Positions 1 to 6,619 of a stretch of DNA of 8,815 nucleotides are shown here, piece after piece. Numbering within the stretch: position 1 is the first letter of the stretch; each line of letters begins with the position of its first letter. The stretch spans positions 1 through 8,815 of the forward strand of contig CALHKP010000062.1 of the NCBI GenBank assembly GCA_938034165.1, read 5' to 3'. This DNA is from an uncultured Clostridia bacterium. Lineage in GTDB: Bacteria > Bacillota > Clostridia > Peptostreptococcales > Anaerovoracaceae. The notes under the pieces were generated by a model, which did not search any database, had not been told where the DNA came from, and saw only the letters and a list, made by a program, of their open reading frames with translations. The position numbers and the translations under genes were made by a program.

Positions 1-61
1 CTAAAGGATGAGCCAATGGCTTATTTAATTTACACACATTATATCAACATAACCCATTTTT

Positions 62-239
62 CTAAGCGCAGATTTGAATTTTGACGATTTGCGCTTAGTT
101 ACAAGCGAAAAATGTAAGCGCAAATTTGAGTTTTTACAAATAACGCCGAGTTAGGTGCAACTAACCGCTTCAGATCGCCTAGTTAGGCGCGACTAACCGC
201 TTTAGATCGCCGCGTTAGTCCTGGCTAACCGCCCCGCAG
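62..239. repeat. Composite intergenic repeat, left copy
   Basis: Two modules are visible. The outer one (62-125) has three copies of a ~12-base motif in alternating orientation: A 62-73 (CTAAGCGCAGAT), B 87-98 (ATTTGCGCTTAG) and C 115-125 (TAAGCGCAAAT). The inner one (144-239) is three tandem 32-base units, each with a GTTAG-N6-CTAAC dyad. Positions 62-168 match the reverse complement of 8636-8742 without gaps at about 83 of 107 positions (hand count), so the window is flanked by inverted copies. The element lies just beyond the gntR terminator. It encodes no protein. I do not recognise it as a named family; REP-like or MITE-like DNA is the nearest description. Confidence 0.8.
144..239. repeat. 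Three tandem 32-base dyad units
   Basis: Units run 144-175, 176-207 and 208-239, with an exact 32-base period. Each carries a 16-base dyad: 150-165 (centre GTGCAA), 182-197 (centre GCGCGA) and 214-229 (centre TCCTGG). The 5-base arms GTTAG and CTAAC are unchanged while the centres differ, which suggests that the dyad arms are the conserved part. Confidence 0.8.
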
Positions 240-279
240 CATTTGTTCGCAGCCGCCTACCGCCCCAAAAACCTACAAA

Positions 280-301
280 CCCCCGCCTAATTTGGCGGGG
301 G
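280..301 (-). terminator. Terminator of the leftward ispE-gntR genes
   Basis: This is a perfect 8-base-pair GC stem (CCCCCGCC and GGCGGGGG) with a 6-base loop. On the minus strand it is followed by TTTGTAGGTTTTT; the plus strand has no T run. It starts 26 bases past the gntR stop codon, so it fits a factor-independent terminator for leftward transcription. Confidence 0.75.
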
Positions 302-326
302 AATCCAAAACCTAACTTCCTTTATT

Positions 327-995
327 CTATTTAAATGCTGACAGACCTTCTGTTATGATGAAGTCTTTTAGCTTTCTTACGTGGGAGTCTGCTGTCTGGC
401 GAGCTCTCACTTCGTCACCGCTGGCGATGGCTTCGATGATGTTCATGTGCTCGCTTGCCATGCTTCCATACAGTGAGAACTTATCATAATACAGGTATCT
501 GAATCTCAGAGCCAGTTCCTGAACACTTTCACTGAACTGAATCAGAGTCTTGTTTCCGCTTGACTTAACAATAGCTTTGTGAAAAAGCTCATCATAGTGA
601 ATCATGTTTTCCATGTCATTTTCTTTTATGGCGGCTGCGTATCCTTCTGTCAGAGACTTAAGTCTAGCTAGTTCTTCTTCTGTAATTCTTGAAGCAGCTA
701 GAGAAGCCGAAAGTCCTTCCAGCTCTTCTCTCACTTCCAATACGTCAACCATGTCCTTTACTGATATGTCTGATGCATAAGCACCTTTTCTCGGTTCGAT
801 TGTAACCAGGCCTTCTTTTTCAAGTTTTCTTATGGCTTCCCTTACAGGTGTTCTGCTCACACCCATATCCTCAGCAAGCTCAACTTCCATCATTCTCATT
901 CCCGGTGTTATGCTTCCTGCAAGAATCTGCTTTTTTAATTCTTCATATACTACTTCTCTGAGTAATCTGTGATTCTGTGATTCTAAATTTAGCAT
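327..995 (-). CDS. GntR-family regulator, FCD (FadR-like) subfamily
   Basis: 222 residues, a normal size for this family. An N-terminal winged helix (about 11-77) includes the typical recognition-helix stretch MGVSRTPVREAIRKLEKEGL followed by a basic wing (PRKGAYAS). The helical FCD effector domain (about 85-212) keeps the usual metal or ligand residues: D135 and H139 (DELFH), H183 (SEHMNIIEAI) and H205. Such proteins are dimeric DNA-binding repressors that respond to small carboxylic acids, but the ligand cannot be told from sequence. The start has a ribosome site (AGGAGA) 7 bases upstream. The gene follows ispE by 18 bases and is probably cotranscribed with it. The targets are unknown; no obvious operator was seen next to it. 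Confidence 0.9.
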   Translation of the reverse strand: MLNLESQNHRLLREVVYEELKKQILAGSITPGMRMMEVELAEDMGVSRTPVREAIRKLEKEGLVTIEPRKGAYASDISVKDMVDVLEVREELEGLSASLAASRITEEELARLKSLTEGYAAAIKENDMENMIHYDELFHKAIVKSSGNKTLIQFSESVQELALRFRYLYYDKFSLYGSMASEHMNIIEAIASGDEVRARQTADSHVRKLKDFIITEGLSAFK

Positions 996-1013
996 TCTTA
1001 TCTCCTATATAAT

Positions 1014-1973
1014 TTATTTCGTGGTTTTCGTCCAGTAGGCTTCGTAACCCTTTTTTCTTATCTTCTCGCATGCACTTTTGGCATCATCCATGGAATCATA
1101 TATTCCAAATACAGTTGGCCCGCTGCCGCTCATCAAAACCTCACGGCTCTCATCAATCCCGCTCATAAACTCCTTGAGGGCACCAACTTCCTCATATGCG
1201 GATAAAGTATAATTCTCCAGCACATTAATCATATTGTCAAAGACCAAAGCTTCTTTCCCTCCGCAAAGGTCTTTTGCAAGTCTGTCATTATCAGGTCGTT
1301 CTTTGATGTCACAGGAATCAATTCCCATATAAACTTCTTTTGTGGAAACACTGATTGGCGGTTTCGCTATAACTATCGCTCTTCTCAGCGGCTTCAGCGG
1401 CTGAAGTCTAGTTCCCGTACCTGTTGCTCGTGCACAGGAAGTCGCCATCCTGTCCTTTCGGATTTTCTTCGGCAAAAGGTAATTTGCTCTGGCCTGTCCC
1501 ACCAAGCAAAACGGTATATCTGAGCCCATTTTCTCACCTAGGGAACAAAGCTGCTTAAGAGAAAGCTTCAAGTTCCATATGGTGTTCAGTGCATGAAGCA
1601 CTGCTGCGGCGTTTCCGCTTCCTCCCGCAAGGCCTGCAGCCACCGGAATTTTCTTGTTTATATCTATGTAAATAGTTCCTCTGAGAGAATCCCTATCTTT
1701 AAGTTCGTTTTCTATGGCATATTCCGAAATCAGCTGCGCCGCTCTGTATGCCAGGTTTCTCTCATCAGTCGGTAAAAAGGGCTTGTTTGTGGTGAGCTTT
1801 ATTTCCGGTTCGATAAGTTCGGGATTTTCCGCAAACCATACAGTTACATCATCGTGAAACAACAGCTGCTGCATTATCATGTCAACAGGATGCATACCGT
1901 CTGCCGCAACGCTTCCGACATCTATAGAAAGATTGATTTTTGCGTAAGATGACAGTTTGATTTCATTTCTCAT
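1014..1973 (-). CDS. ispE: 4-diphosphocytidyl-2-C-methyl-D-erythritol kinase
   Basis: IspE phosphorylates CDP-methylerythritol with ATP in the cytoplasm, the fourth step of the non-mevalonate (MEP) pathway to isoprenoids. It is a GHMP kinase: the N-terminal substrate motif is SSYAKINLSID (8-18), the Gly-rich ATP loop is PVAAGLAGGSGNAAA (110-124), the conserved GSDIPFC lies at 150-156, and the C-terminal GHMP motif is MSGSGPTVFG (281-290). Its 319 residues exceed the roughly 280-300 usual for the family. The excess sits at about 164-183, a basic insertion after GQARA and before ATGTG, bounded by ARA on both sides. The start has AAGGAG 9 bases upstream. A strong terminator lies upstream (2081-2052), so ispE-gntR should have its own promoter in 1974-2051, but I found no convincing -35/-10 pair there. 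Confidence 0.93.
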   Translation of the reverse strand: MRNEIKLSSYAKINLSIDVGSVAADGMHPVDMIMQQLLFHDDVTVWFAENPELIEPEIKLTTNKPFLPTDERNLAYRAAQLISEYAIENELKDRDSLRGTIYIDINKKIPVAAGLAGGSGNAAAVLHALNTIWNLKLSLKQLCSLGEKMGSDIPFCLVGQARANYLLPKKIRKDRMATSCARATGTGTRLQPLKPLRRAIVIAKPPISVSTKEVYMGIDSCDIKERPDNDRLAKDLCGGKEALVFDNMINVLENYTLSAYEEVGALKEFMSGIDESREVLMSGSGPTVFGIYDSMDDAKSACEKIRKKGYEAYWTKTTK

Positions 1974-2051
1974 TTGGATTTCTCCTTCTGTTTCTGTGTG
2001 AATTACTCGGCAATTGAATTACTGAGCATCTGATTTACAGAGAAATATCCT

Positions 2052-2081
2052 AAAAAAAGTGAGCGGTTTGCCGCTCACTTT
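2052..2081 (-). terminator. Strong terminator after the tadA-Ig protein genes
   Basis: A perfect 11-base-pair stem (2056-2066 with 2071-2081, arms AAAGTGAGCGG and CCGCTCACTTT) has a 4-base loop and runs into seven consecutive T on the minus strand. It begins 8 bases after the stop codon at 2090. Because the arms end in A/T, it could also work weakly for plus-strand transcripts. It separates the upstream tadA pair from ispE-gntR. Confidence 0.92.
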
Positions 2082-2089
2082 AATCGTTA

Positions 2090-2956
2090 CTATTTCTTCT
2101 TTTTCTTTTTAGTCGCGGCTCTTCTCTTGGCTAACCTTTCCTCTTCAGCTCTCTTAGCTTCAGCGGCTGCCTTTCTTCCTGTAATATATTTACCTCCGGC
2201 TGCAGCGATTGGCTTTGCTGCCTTAACTCTATAGTTGCCGTTAGCTTCTTCTATTTCTTCTTCCTCTTCTTCAACCACATGCTCTTTGGCTGCTTTTCTG
2301 GCTTCTTTTGCCGCTTTTTTTGCCTCTTCCTTCTCGTGCTGTGCAATTACTTCCGCCAGTGGTTTGCCTGTCTTCTTGGCTTCCTTGTAAGGGTTGAATG
2401 GTTCTTCCTTAGTATCTTCCTGTGTCTGTGCCATCTGCTTCTTGGCCTGTCTTGAACTGAAGAAGAACATTCCGCCGAACATTACAACCATCATGATCAT
2501 GTAAATCTTAGTGTTCCATGCCTGGTTAAGTGTAGTAAAGGAAATCTTCTCTGTCTTTCCAAGCGCATTGCCTTCGTTGTCAACAAAGCTCTTGTCAACT
2601 GTCAGGGTATACTCAGAATTGTCTTTGATTATCTTGTCCTTAGCTGTTCTCTTGGTCATGTCCACAAGAATCAGAGCCTGCTTGCCATTCTCAGGGTTGT
2701 AGTAAACCTTGATTGGCAGCGCCTTACCCTTATCATCCTTTATTGTGAAGCATTTTTCGTTTGCTTTTCTGTTTTCTTTTGAATCTACAGCATTGTTAAA
2801 TGTGAGCTTAACACTCATGTTTTCTACTGTTGTATTCTTCTGTCCGTCGTGTGGATAAGCCTCCTCTATTTTCAAAGCAGTGCTTCCAAATACAACTGAT
2901 GATGTCAGTACAACAATTAATGCTGTAAGACAAGCAACAAAGCTTATTCTCTTCAT
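2090..2956 (-). CDS. Ig-domain single-pass membrane protein, function unknown
   Basis: 288 residues. A signal peptide (about 1-25: MKR, a hydrophobic core, then VVFGS) leads into one bacterial Ig-like domain (about 28-143) resembling the SbsA/Big_5 type, with 'YPHDGQKNTTVENMSVKLTF' at 34-53 and the closing strand KISFTTL. A hydrophobic segment at 151-167 (YMIMMVVMFGGMFFF) is followed by RQAKK, so the remaining ~120 residues should be cytoplasmic. That tail is highly charged and Ala/Lys/Glu-rich, probably helical, with a run of six Glu (229-234) and a terminal run of six Lys (283-288). The predicted form is therefore an outside Ig domain, one membrane pass and a charged inside tail. The start codon overlaps the tadA stop (ATGA), with GGAGG upstream, so translation is probably coupled. 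I do not know the function; anchoring between envelope and cytoplasmic components is only a guess. Confidence 0.85.
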   Translation of the reverse strand: MKRISFVACLTALIVVLTSSVVFGSTALKIEEAYPHDGQKNTTVENMSVKLTFNNAVDSKENRKANEKCFTIKDDKGKALPIKVYYNPENGKQALILVDMTKRTAKDKIIKDNSEYTLTVDKSFVDNEGNALGKTEKISFTTLNQAWNTKIYMIMMVVMFGGMFFFSSRQAKKQMAQTQEDTKEEPFNPYKEAKKTGKPLAEVIAQHEKEEAKKAAKEARKAAKEHVVEEEEEEIEEANGNYRVKAAKPIAAAGGKYITGRKAAAEAKRAEEERLAKRRAATKKKKKK

Positions 2957-3432
2957 TTTTGTTCCTCCAACTTATTGTTTTTCTTTTTGTTTCTCAAATT
3001 ACGGAAAAAGCTCCTCACGATTTCGCTACACTCTTCTTCCATAATACCCCTCTCCACCTCTATTCTGTGGTTGAGTCTGTCGCTTTGGACAATGTTAAAC
3101 ACTGAACCGCAGGCGCCTGCCTTGGGGTCCGGTGCTCCTATACAAAGTTTCTCAATCCTCGACCAGACTAGGGCTCCCGCGCACATCGAGCAAGGCTCTA
3201 TAGTCACATACATGCGGCAGCCTATAAGGCGCCAGCCTCCGAGTACCGAAGCCGCCTCTCTTATGGCGATCATTTCCGCATGGGCGGTGGGGTCTTTTGA
3301 GGTTTCTGTCATATTATGACCTCTTGCGATAATCTCGTCGTCTCTTACGATTACCGCTCCGATAGGTATTTCTCCAAGTTCTTCTGCCTTCTTCGCTTCG
3401 CAAAGCGCAGCTTCCATAAACTTATCATACAT
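2953..3432 (-). CDS. tadA: tRNA-specific adenosine deaminase
   Basis: TadA deaminates A34 of tRNA-Arg(ACG) to inosine, a zinc-dependent reaction needed to read CGN codons. At 159 residues it is a full-length cytidine-deaminase-fold enzyme. The zinc/catalytic motif HAE is at 51-53 (H51 ligand, E53 proton shuttle) and PCSMC is at 80-84 (C81 and C84 ligands). Family phrases such as EIPIGAVIV and the basic C-terminal helix (RSFFRNLRNKKK) are present. The first ATG matches the N terminus of other TadA proteins. No Shine-Dalgarno sequence precedes it, nor the second in-frame ATG (codon 6), and a promoter -10 box lies just 6 bases upstream, so the mRNA may be leaderless. It is the first gene of a two-gene unit with the Ig-domain protein. 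Confidence 0.95.
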   Translation of the reverse strand: MYDKFMEAALCEAKKAEELGEIPIGAVIVRDDEIIARGHNMTETSKDPTAHAEMIAIREAASVLGGWRLIGCRMYVTIEPCSMCAGALVWSRIEKLCIGAPDPKAGACGSVFNIVQSDRLNHRIEVERGIMEEECSEIVRSFFRNLRNKKKNNKLEEQK

Positions 3433-3438
3433 TTTATT

Positions 3439-3467
3439 ATGTTATCATATTTCGGCCTTGTATTCAA
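3439..3467 (-). promoter_or_regulatory. Probable tadA promoter (leaderless)
   Basis: On the minus strand, -35 TTGAAT (3467-3462) and -10 TAACAT (3444-3439) are separated by exactly 17 bases. Each matches consensus at 4 of 6 positions, and a TG one base ahead of the -10 box makes it an extended -10. Only 6 bases separate the -10 box from the tadA ATG, so transcription would begin at or near the start codon. Confidence 0.5.
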
Positions 3468-3544
3468 GATTTTTTTGTACTGATACCAATACATATTTCA
3501 TTCATTTTTCACGCTTTTGCGCCCCTTTGCACATAATAAAACAG

Positions 3545-3573
3545 TTGAAGAGTTTCGTCATCTTTAGTATTAT
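3545..3573 (+). promoter_or_regulatory. Probable promoter of the cvpA-pyr operon
   Basis: -35 TTGAAG (3545-3550, 4 of 6) and -10 TATTAT (3568-3573, 5 of 6) have an ideal 17-base spacer in an AT-rich stretch. The start point would be near 3580, leaving a leader of about 30 bases before cvpA. That is too short to hold a PyrR-type attenuator, so pyrimidine control is not explained by this leader. Confidence 0.6.
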
Positions 3574-3609
3574 TATATTAGTATATCTTTTTTGGGGGAT
3601 GATAGATAA

Positions 3610-4263
3610 GTGGATAACATTTTAGGCTTATTTTTTGACATACTGATATTATCTATCATCACACTGTCTGCATTTTTAGGCTGGAGAAAAGGATTTTTTT
3701 CGAGTCTCGTAAGAACAGTCCGCATCCTGTTATGCATCTTGCTTGCATATTTTGCTGCAGCACCCCTTGCTGAGGTTATTTCGGAGCATTCCTCAATCGA
3801 AAAAGGAATCGTCTCTCATTTATCCACAGGAATAGAGTCAACATTTGTTGACAGTGATTTGATGAGCTCACTGCCCGAGAGAATCCAAAGCATTCTTCTC
3901 GCGGGAGGACACGAGTTTTCCACTGTACTTGCAGAACGTGCAGGACGAATTCTGCTCATGATAATATCTTTTCTTATAGTTCTGTTTTTGTTCAGACTTA
4001 TAAGCGACGTTATAGTCAACCTGAATATTTTCGCATGCAGAGGAACTCCTATCGGCTGCGTCAGCGGTCTTTTAGGATTCGGACTCGGTGCCGTGAGAGG
4101 CTACATTTTGGTCTCGATTATCATGGTGCTTTTGATCCCTATGTTGGCGCTTCTGGGTCCTGAGCTGTCTGTCAATATTCTGAACGGTTTTAACTCAAGC
4201 TACATCGGAAAGGAACTGTTTTCAAACAACATAATTCTGATGCTGCTTGTTAATCTAAATTAA
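3610..4263 (+). CDS. cvpA: CvpA-family inner-membrane protein
   Basis: 217 residues, matching the CvpA (colicin V production) family in size and pattern. TM1 is at about 8-23, followed by the family's basic turn GWRKGFFSSLVR (24-35). TM2 is at about 37-51, then a soluble loop, TM3 at about 113-131, the Gly-rich signature GCVSGLLGFGLGAVRGY (149-165) and a last hydrophobic stretch (166-182). The biochemical role is unsettled; the family has been linked to colicin export and envelope homeostasis. The GTG start is chosen because a G-rich site (GGGGGA, 3594-3599) lies about 10 bases upstream and the membrane pattern begins here; an ATG at 3599 is in another frame and stops after eight codons. Only 12 bases separate it from pyrK, so it appears to lead the pyr operon, much as cvpA precedes purF in E. 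coli. Confidence 0.82.
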   Translation: MDNILGLFFDILILSIITLSAFLGWRKGFFSSLVRTVRILLCILLAYFAAAPLAEVISEHSSIEKGIVSHLSTGIESTFVDSDLMSSLPERIQSILLAGGHEFSTVLAERAGRILLMIISFLIVLFLFRLISDVIVNLNIFACRGTPIGCVSGLLGFGLGAVRGYILVSIIMVLLIPMLALLGPELSVNILNGFNSSYIGKELFSNNIILMLLVNLN

Positions 4264-4275
4264 TCGGAGGTACTT

Positions 4276-5004
4276 ATGCAAAAACAATTTATGACCATAA
4301 AAGAAGTCCGCAAACTTCAGAAGGACATATTTCTTATGGTTCTTTCCGGCGACTGCAAAGACATCGACAGACCGGGGAGATTTGTCAACATAAAAATCGA
4401 AGGACTTTATCTTCGCAGACCAATCTCTATCTGCGATTTCAACAATGACGAAATCACAATAATCTTCAAAACCGTAGGCGAAGGAACCAAACAGCTTTCT
4501 GAGATGAAACCGGGAGAGGTTTTGGATGTGCTGATTCCCCTCGGTAACGGCTTTGATATTTCCGCAAACTGCAAAAAACCTGTAGTTATCGGTGGCGGAA
4601 TCGGTGTTCCACCACTTCTGAATCTGTGCAAACAGCTATTGGCTGCCGGCAGGAAACCTGCAGTTATTCTGGGCTTCAACACATCAGAAGACGCGGTTCT
4701 TATCGACGAATTCAAAGCACTCGGAGTGGAACCTGTAATCACAACGGCAGACGGTTCAATGGGAACCAAAGGCTTTGTTACCGGACCTCTTGCTGATATG
4801 GACTTTGATTATGTGTTCACATGCGGACCTGAACCTATGCTCAAGGCAATCTGGGATATGGCAGAAGACGGCCAGTTCAGCTTTGAGGCAAGAATGGCCT
4901 GCGGCTTTGGTGCGTGCATGGGCTGCACATGCGAAACAAAATACGGCTACAAGCGAATCTGCAAAGATGGCCCTATAATGTACAAGGAGGAAATAATATG
5001 GTAG
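4276..5004 (+). CDS. pyrK: Dihydroorotate dehydrogenase B, electron transfer subunit
   Basis: PyrK passes electrons from PyrD's FMN through a [2Fe-2S] cluster and FAD to NAD+, forming the heterotetrameric class 1B dihydroorotate dehydrogenase of Gram-positive bacteria. Its 242 residues fit the family. The FAD-binding barrel carries the RRPISI motif (47-52), the NAD/FAD domain has IGGGIGVPPL (105-114) and CGPEPML (183-189), and the cluster cysteines are C209, C214, C217 and C229 (pattern C-x4-C-x2-C-x11-C). A further Cys at 219 is probably not a ligand. CGGAGG lies 5 bases before the ATG. The last codons overlap the start of pyrD by 7 bases, which fits coupled synthesis of the two subunits in equal amounts. 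Confidence 0.96.
   Translation: MQKQFMTIKEVRKLQKDIFLMVLSGDCKDIDRPGRFVNIKIEGLYLRRPISICDFNNDEITIIFKTVGEGTKQLSEMKPGEVLDVLIPLGNGFDISANCKKPVVIGGGIGVPPLLNLCKQLLAAGRKPAVILGFNTSEDAVLIDEFKALGVEPVITTADGSMGTKGFVTGPLADMDFDYVFTCGPEPMLKAIWDMAEDGQFSFEARMACGFGACMGCTCETKYGYKRICKDGPIMYKEEIIW
4984..4990 (+). promoter_or_regulatory. Ribosome binding site that fixes the pyrD start
   Basis: AAGGAGG lies 7 bases before the ATG at 4998, inside the final codons of pyrK. It selects 4998 as the pyrD start over an upstream in-frame ATG at 4914, which would add 28 residues unrelated to PyrD. Confidence 0.9.
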
Positions 5005-5909
5005 ATACTCGTGTTAAACTCGGAGAACTTCTTCTCGACAATCCTGTTATTCCTGCAAGCGGCACCTTTGGGTACGGCAAAGAATTCGCTGAGCTTTATG
5101 ACCTGAACATTCTGGGTTCAATCTCATTCAAAGGAACTACGAGAGATCCCCGTCTGGGAAATCCTCTTCCAAGAATTGCAGAATGCTACAGCGGTCTGAT
5201 TAACTCTGTCGGCCTTCAGAATCCTGGAATCAAAGAAGTATGCGAAAAAGAGCTTCCGGAGCTCTCAAAGTTATTCAGCAAGCCACTGATTGCAAACATC
5301 AGCGGTTTTTCAAAAGAAGAATATGTTGCCTGCGCTGAAGCCATGGACAAGCAGCCTCAGGTAGGTATAATAGAGGTTAATGTCAGCTGCCCTAACGTGC
5401 ACAACGGTGGAATGGCTTACGGAGTTCTCCCGGAAAGTGCTGCCGAAATCACAAGAGCAGTAAAAGCTGTCACAACCAAACCGGTTTACATCAAGCTCAG
5501 CCCTAATGTAACAGACATTGTATCTATCGCAAAAGCCTGTGAAGATGCGGGTGCTGACGGACTCAGCCTGATTAACACACTTCTCGGAATGAGAATTGAT
5601 ATCAAGAGAAGACAGCCTGTCATAGCAAACAAAATGGGCGGATTTTCCGGCCCTGCTATTTTCCCGGTAGCAGTCAGAATGGTCTATCAGGTTTCTAAGG
5701 CTGTTAACATTCCTGTTATCGGTATGGGTGGCGTTTCCTCAGCAAAGGATGTAATCGAAATGATGATGGCAGGTGCCTCTGCAGTTCAGGTAGGCGCCGC
5801 AAACCTCGTGGATCCTTTTGCATGCAAGACAATAATCGAGGAGCTCCCTGCTTTGATGGAGGAACTGGGAATAGAAAAACTTTCGGATATTATAGGTATA
5901 GTTGAATAG
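4998..5909 (+). CDS. pyrD: Dihydroorotate dehydrogenase B, catalytic subunit
   Basis: PyrD oxidises dihydroorotate to orotate with FMN in the cytoplasm, handing electrons to PyrK. From the 4998 start it is 303 residues, standard for class 1B. Features in order: NPVIPASGTFGYG (15-27), SFKGTT with FMN-contact K45, the substrate loop NSVGLQNPG (69-77), NVSCPNVHNGG with catalytic base C131 (Cys marks class 1, as opposed to Ser in class 2), IKLSPN with K166, GGFSGPA (214-220), and the phosphate-binding IGMGGVSS (241-248) and VGAANL (265-270). The partner pyrK immediately upstream confirms the NAD-linked 1B type. The stop codon TAG is part of the next gene's ribosome site (TAGGAGG, 5907-5913). Confidence 0.96.
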   Translation: MVDTRVKLGELLLDNPVIPASGTFGYGKEFAELYDLNILGSISFKGTTRDPRLGNPLPRIAECYSGLINSVGLQNPGIKEVCEKELPELSKLFSKPLIANISGFSKEEYVACAEAMDKQPQVGIIEVNVSCPNVHNGGMAYGVLPESAAEITRAVKAVTTKPVYIKLSPNVTDIVSIAKACEDAGADGLSLINTLLGMRIDIKRRQPVIANKMGGFSGPAIFPVAVRMVYQVSKAVNIPVIGMGGVSSAKDVIEMMMAGASAVQVGAANLVDPFACKTIIEELPALMEELGIEKLSDIIGIVE

Positions 5910-5920
5910 GAGGACAAAGT

Positions 5921-6619
5921 ATGGGAAAAGATGTAATTATCGCTTGCGACTTTCCAACAAAGGAAGCAACATTTGAGTTTTTAGATAAGTTCCAGGGTAA
6001 GAAACCTTTCGTAAAAATCGGCATGGAACTTTACTATGCAGAAGGACCTGAAATCGTTCGTCAGATAAAAGCCAGAGGTCACAAAATCTTTCTGGACCTT
6101 AAGCTTCATGACATTCCGAATACAGTAGAAAAGGCTATGCGAGTTCTTTCTAATCTGGATGTTGACATGACAAACGTTCACGCAGCAGGAACTAAAGAAA
6201 TGATGAAGGCCGCAATCCGCGGTCTCACAAAGGAAGACGGTTCAAGAGCAATGCTTATTGCCGTAACTCAGCTGACTTCAACAAGCCTTGAGCAGATGAA
6301 CGATGACATTCGCGTTCCGGGCAGTGTGGAGGATTGTGTTCGCGCTTATGCTCAGAATGCAAAAGAAGCAGGTCTTGACGGAGTTGTATGCTCACCGCTG
6401 GAATCAACTATGATTCACGAAGCCTGCGGCCCTGAATTTCAGACTGTAACACCGGGTGTTCGTTTTGCAGGTGCAAAGAAGGATGACCAGACAAGAATCA
6501 CAACTCCTGAAGGAGCAAAGAAAATGGGTTCAGACTACATTGTTGTAGGCCGTCCAATCACAGCTGCAGAAGACCCTGTAGCCGCTTACGAAAAATGTCT
6601 CGCTGACTTTGTCGGCTAA
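5921..6619 (+). CDS. pyrF: Orotidine 5'-phosphate decarboxylase
   Basis: PyrF decarboxylates OMP to UMP, the last step of the pathway, as a cytoplasmic TIM-barrel dimer. Its 232 residues match the short bacterial form. Conserved sites visible: D10 (IIACDFP), K32 (FVKIG), the catalytic tetrad region DLKLHDIPNT (59-68; D59, K61, D64), TPGVRFAG with the phosphate region near 180-186, and VVGRPIT near the end, where Arg binds phosphate. It follows pyrD by 11 bases. A 6-base-pair inverted repeat (6611-6616 with 6630-6635) spans its stop codon. The 123 bases after it contain a tandem duplication and are the only sizeable gap in the operon. Confidence 0.96.
   Translation: MGKDVIIACDFPTKEATFEFLDKFQGKKPFVKIGMELYYAEGPEIVRQIKARGHKIFLDLKLHDIPNTVEKAMRVLSNLDVDMTNVHAAGTKEMMKAAIRGLTKEDGSRAMLIAVTQLTSTSLEQMNDDIRVPGSVEDCVRAYAQNAKEAGLDGVVCSPLESTMIHEACGPEFQTVTPGVRFAGAKKDDQTRITTPEGAKKMGSDYIVVGRPITAAEDPVAAYEKCLADFVG

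Noticed and set aside
8..24. Weak hairpin ATGAGCC-AAT-GGCTTAT followed by TTAATTT, a possible terminator of a gene left of the window
   Set aside because: There are only 7 pairs including one G-T, a 3-base loop and a broken T run, and no coding sequence ends upstream within the window to support it.
144..239. CRISPR array
   Set aside because: The whole period is 32 bases, leaving only 16-base stretches between dyads that are themselves similar, so there are no unique spacers, and no cas genes are present.
2975..3319. 114-residue frame antisense to tadA
   Set aside because: It has no ribosome site or recognisable domain and is explained by the reverse strand of a well-conserved gene.
3599..3625. 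Short leader peptide frame (ATG at 3599, 8 codons) overlapping the cvpA start
   Set aside because: The G-rich ribosome site abuts this ATG with no spacing, so initiation there is unlikely, and the peptide has no pyrimidine-related coding pattern.
4914..4997. A longer pyrD reading frame starting at 4914
   Set aside because: The extra 28 residues lie within pyrK's cysteine-coding region in another frame and look nothing like PyrD, and the ATG at 4998 has a perfect ribosome site.
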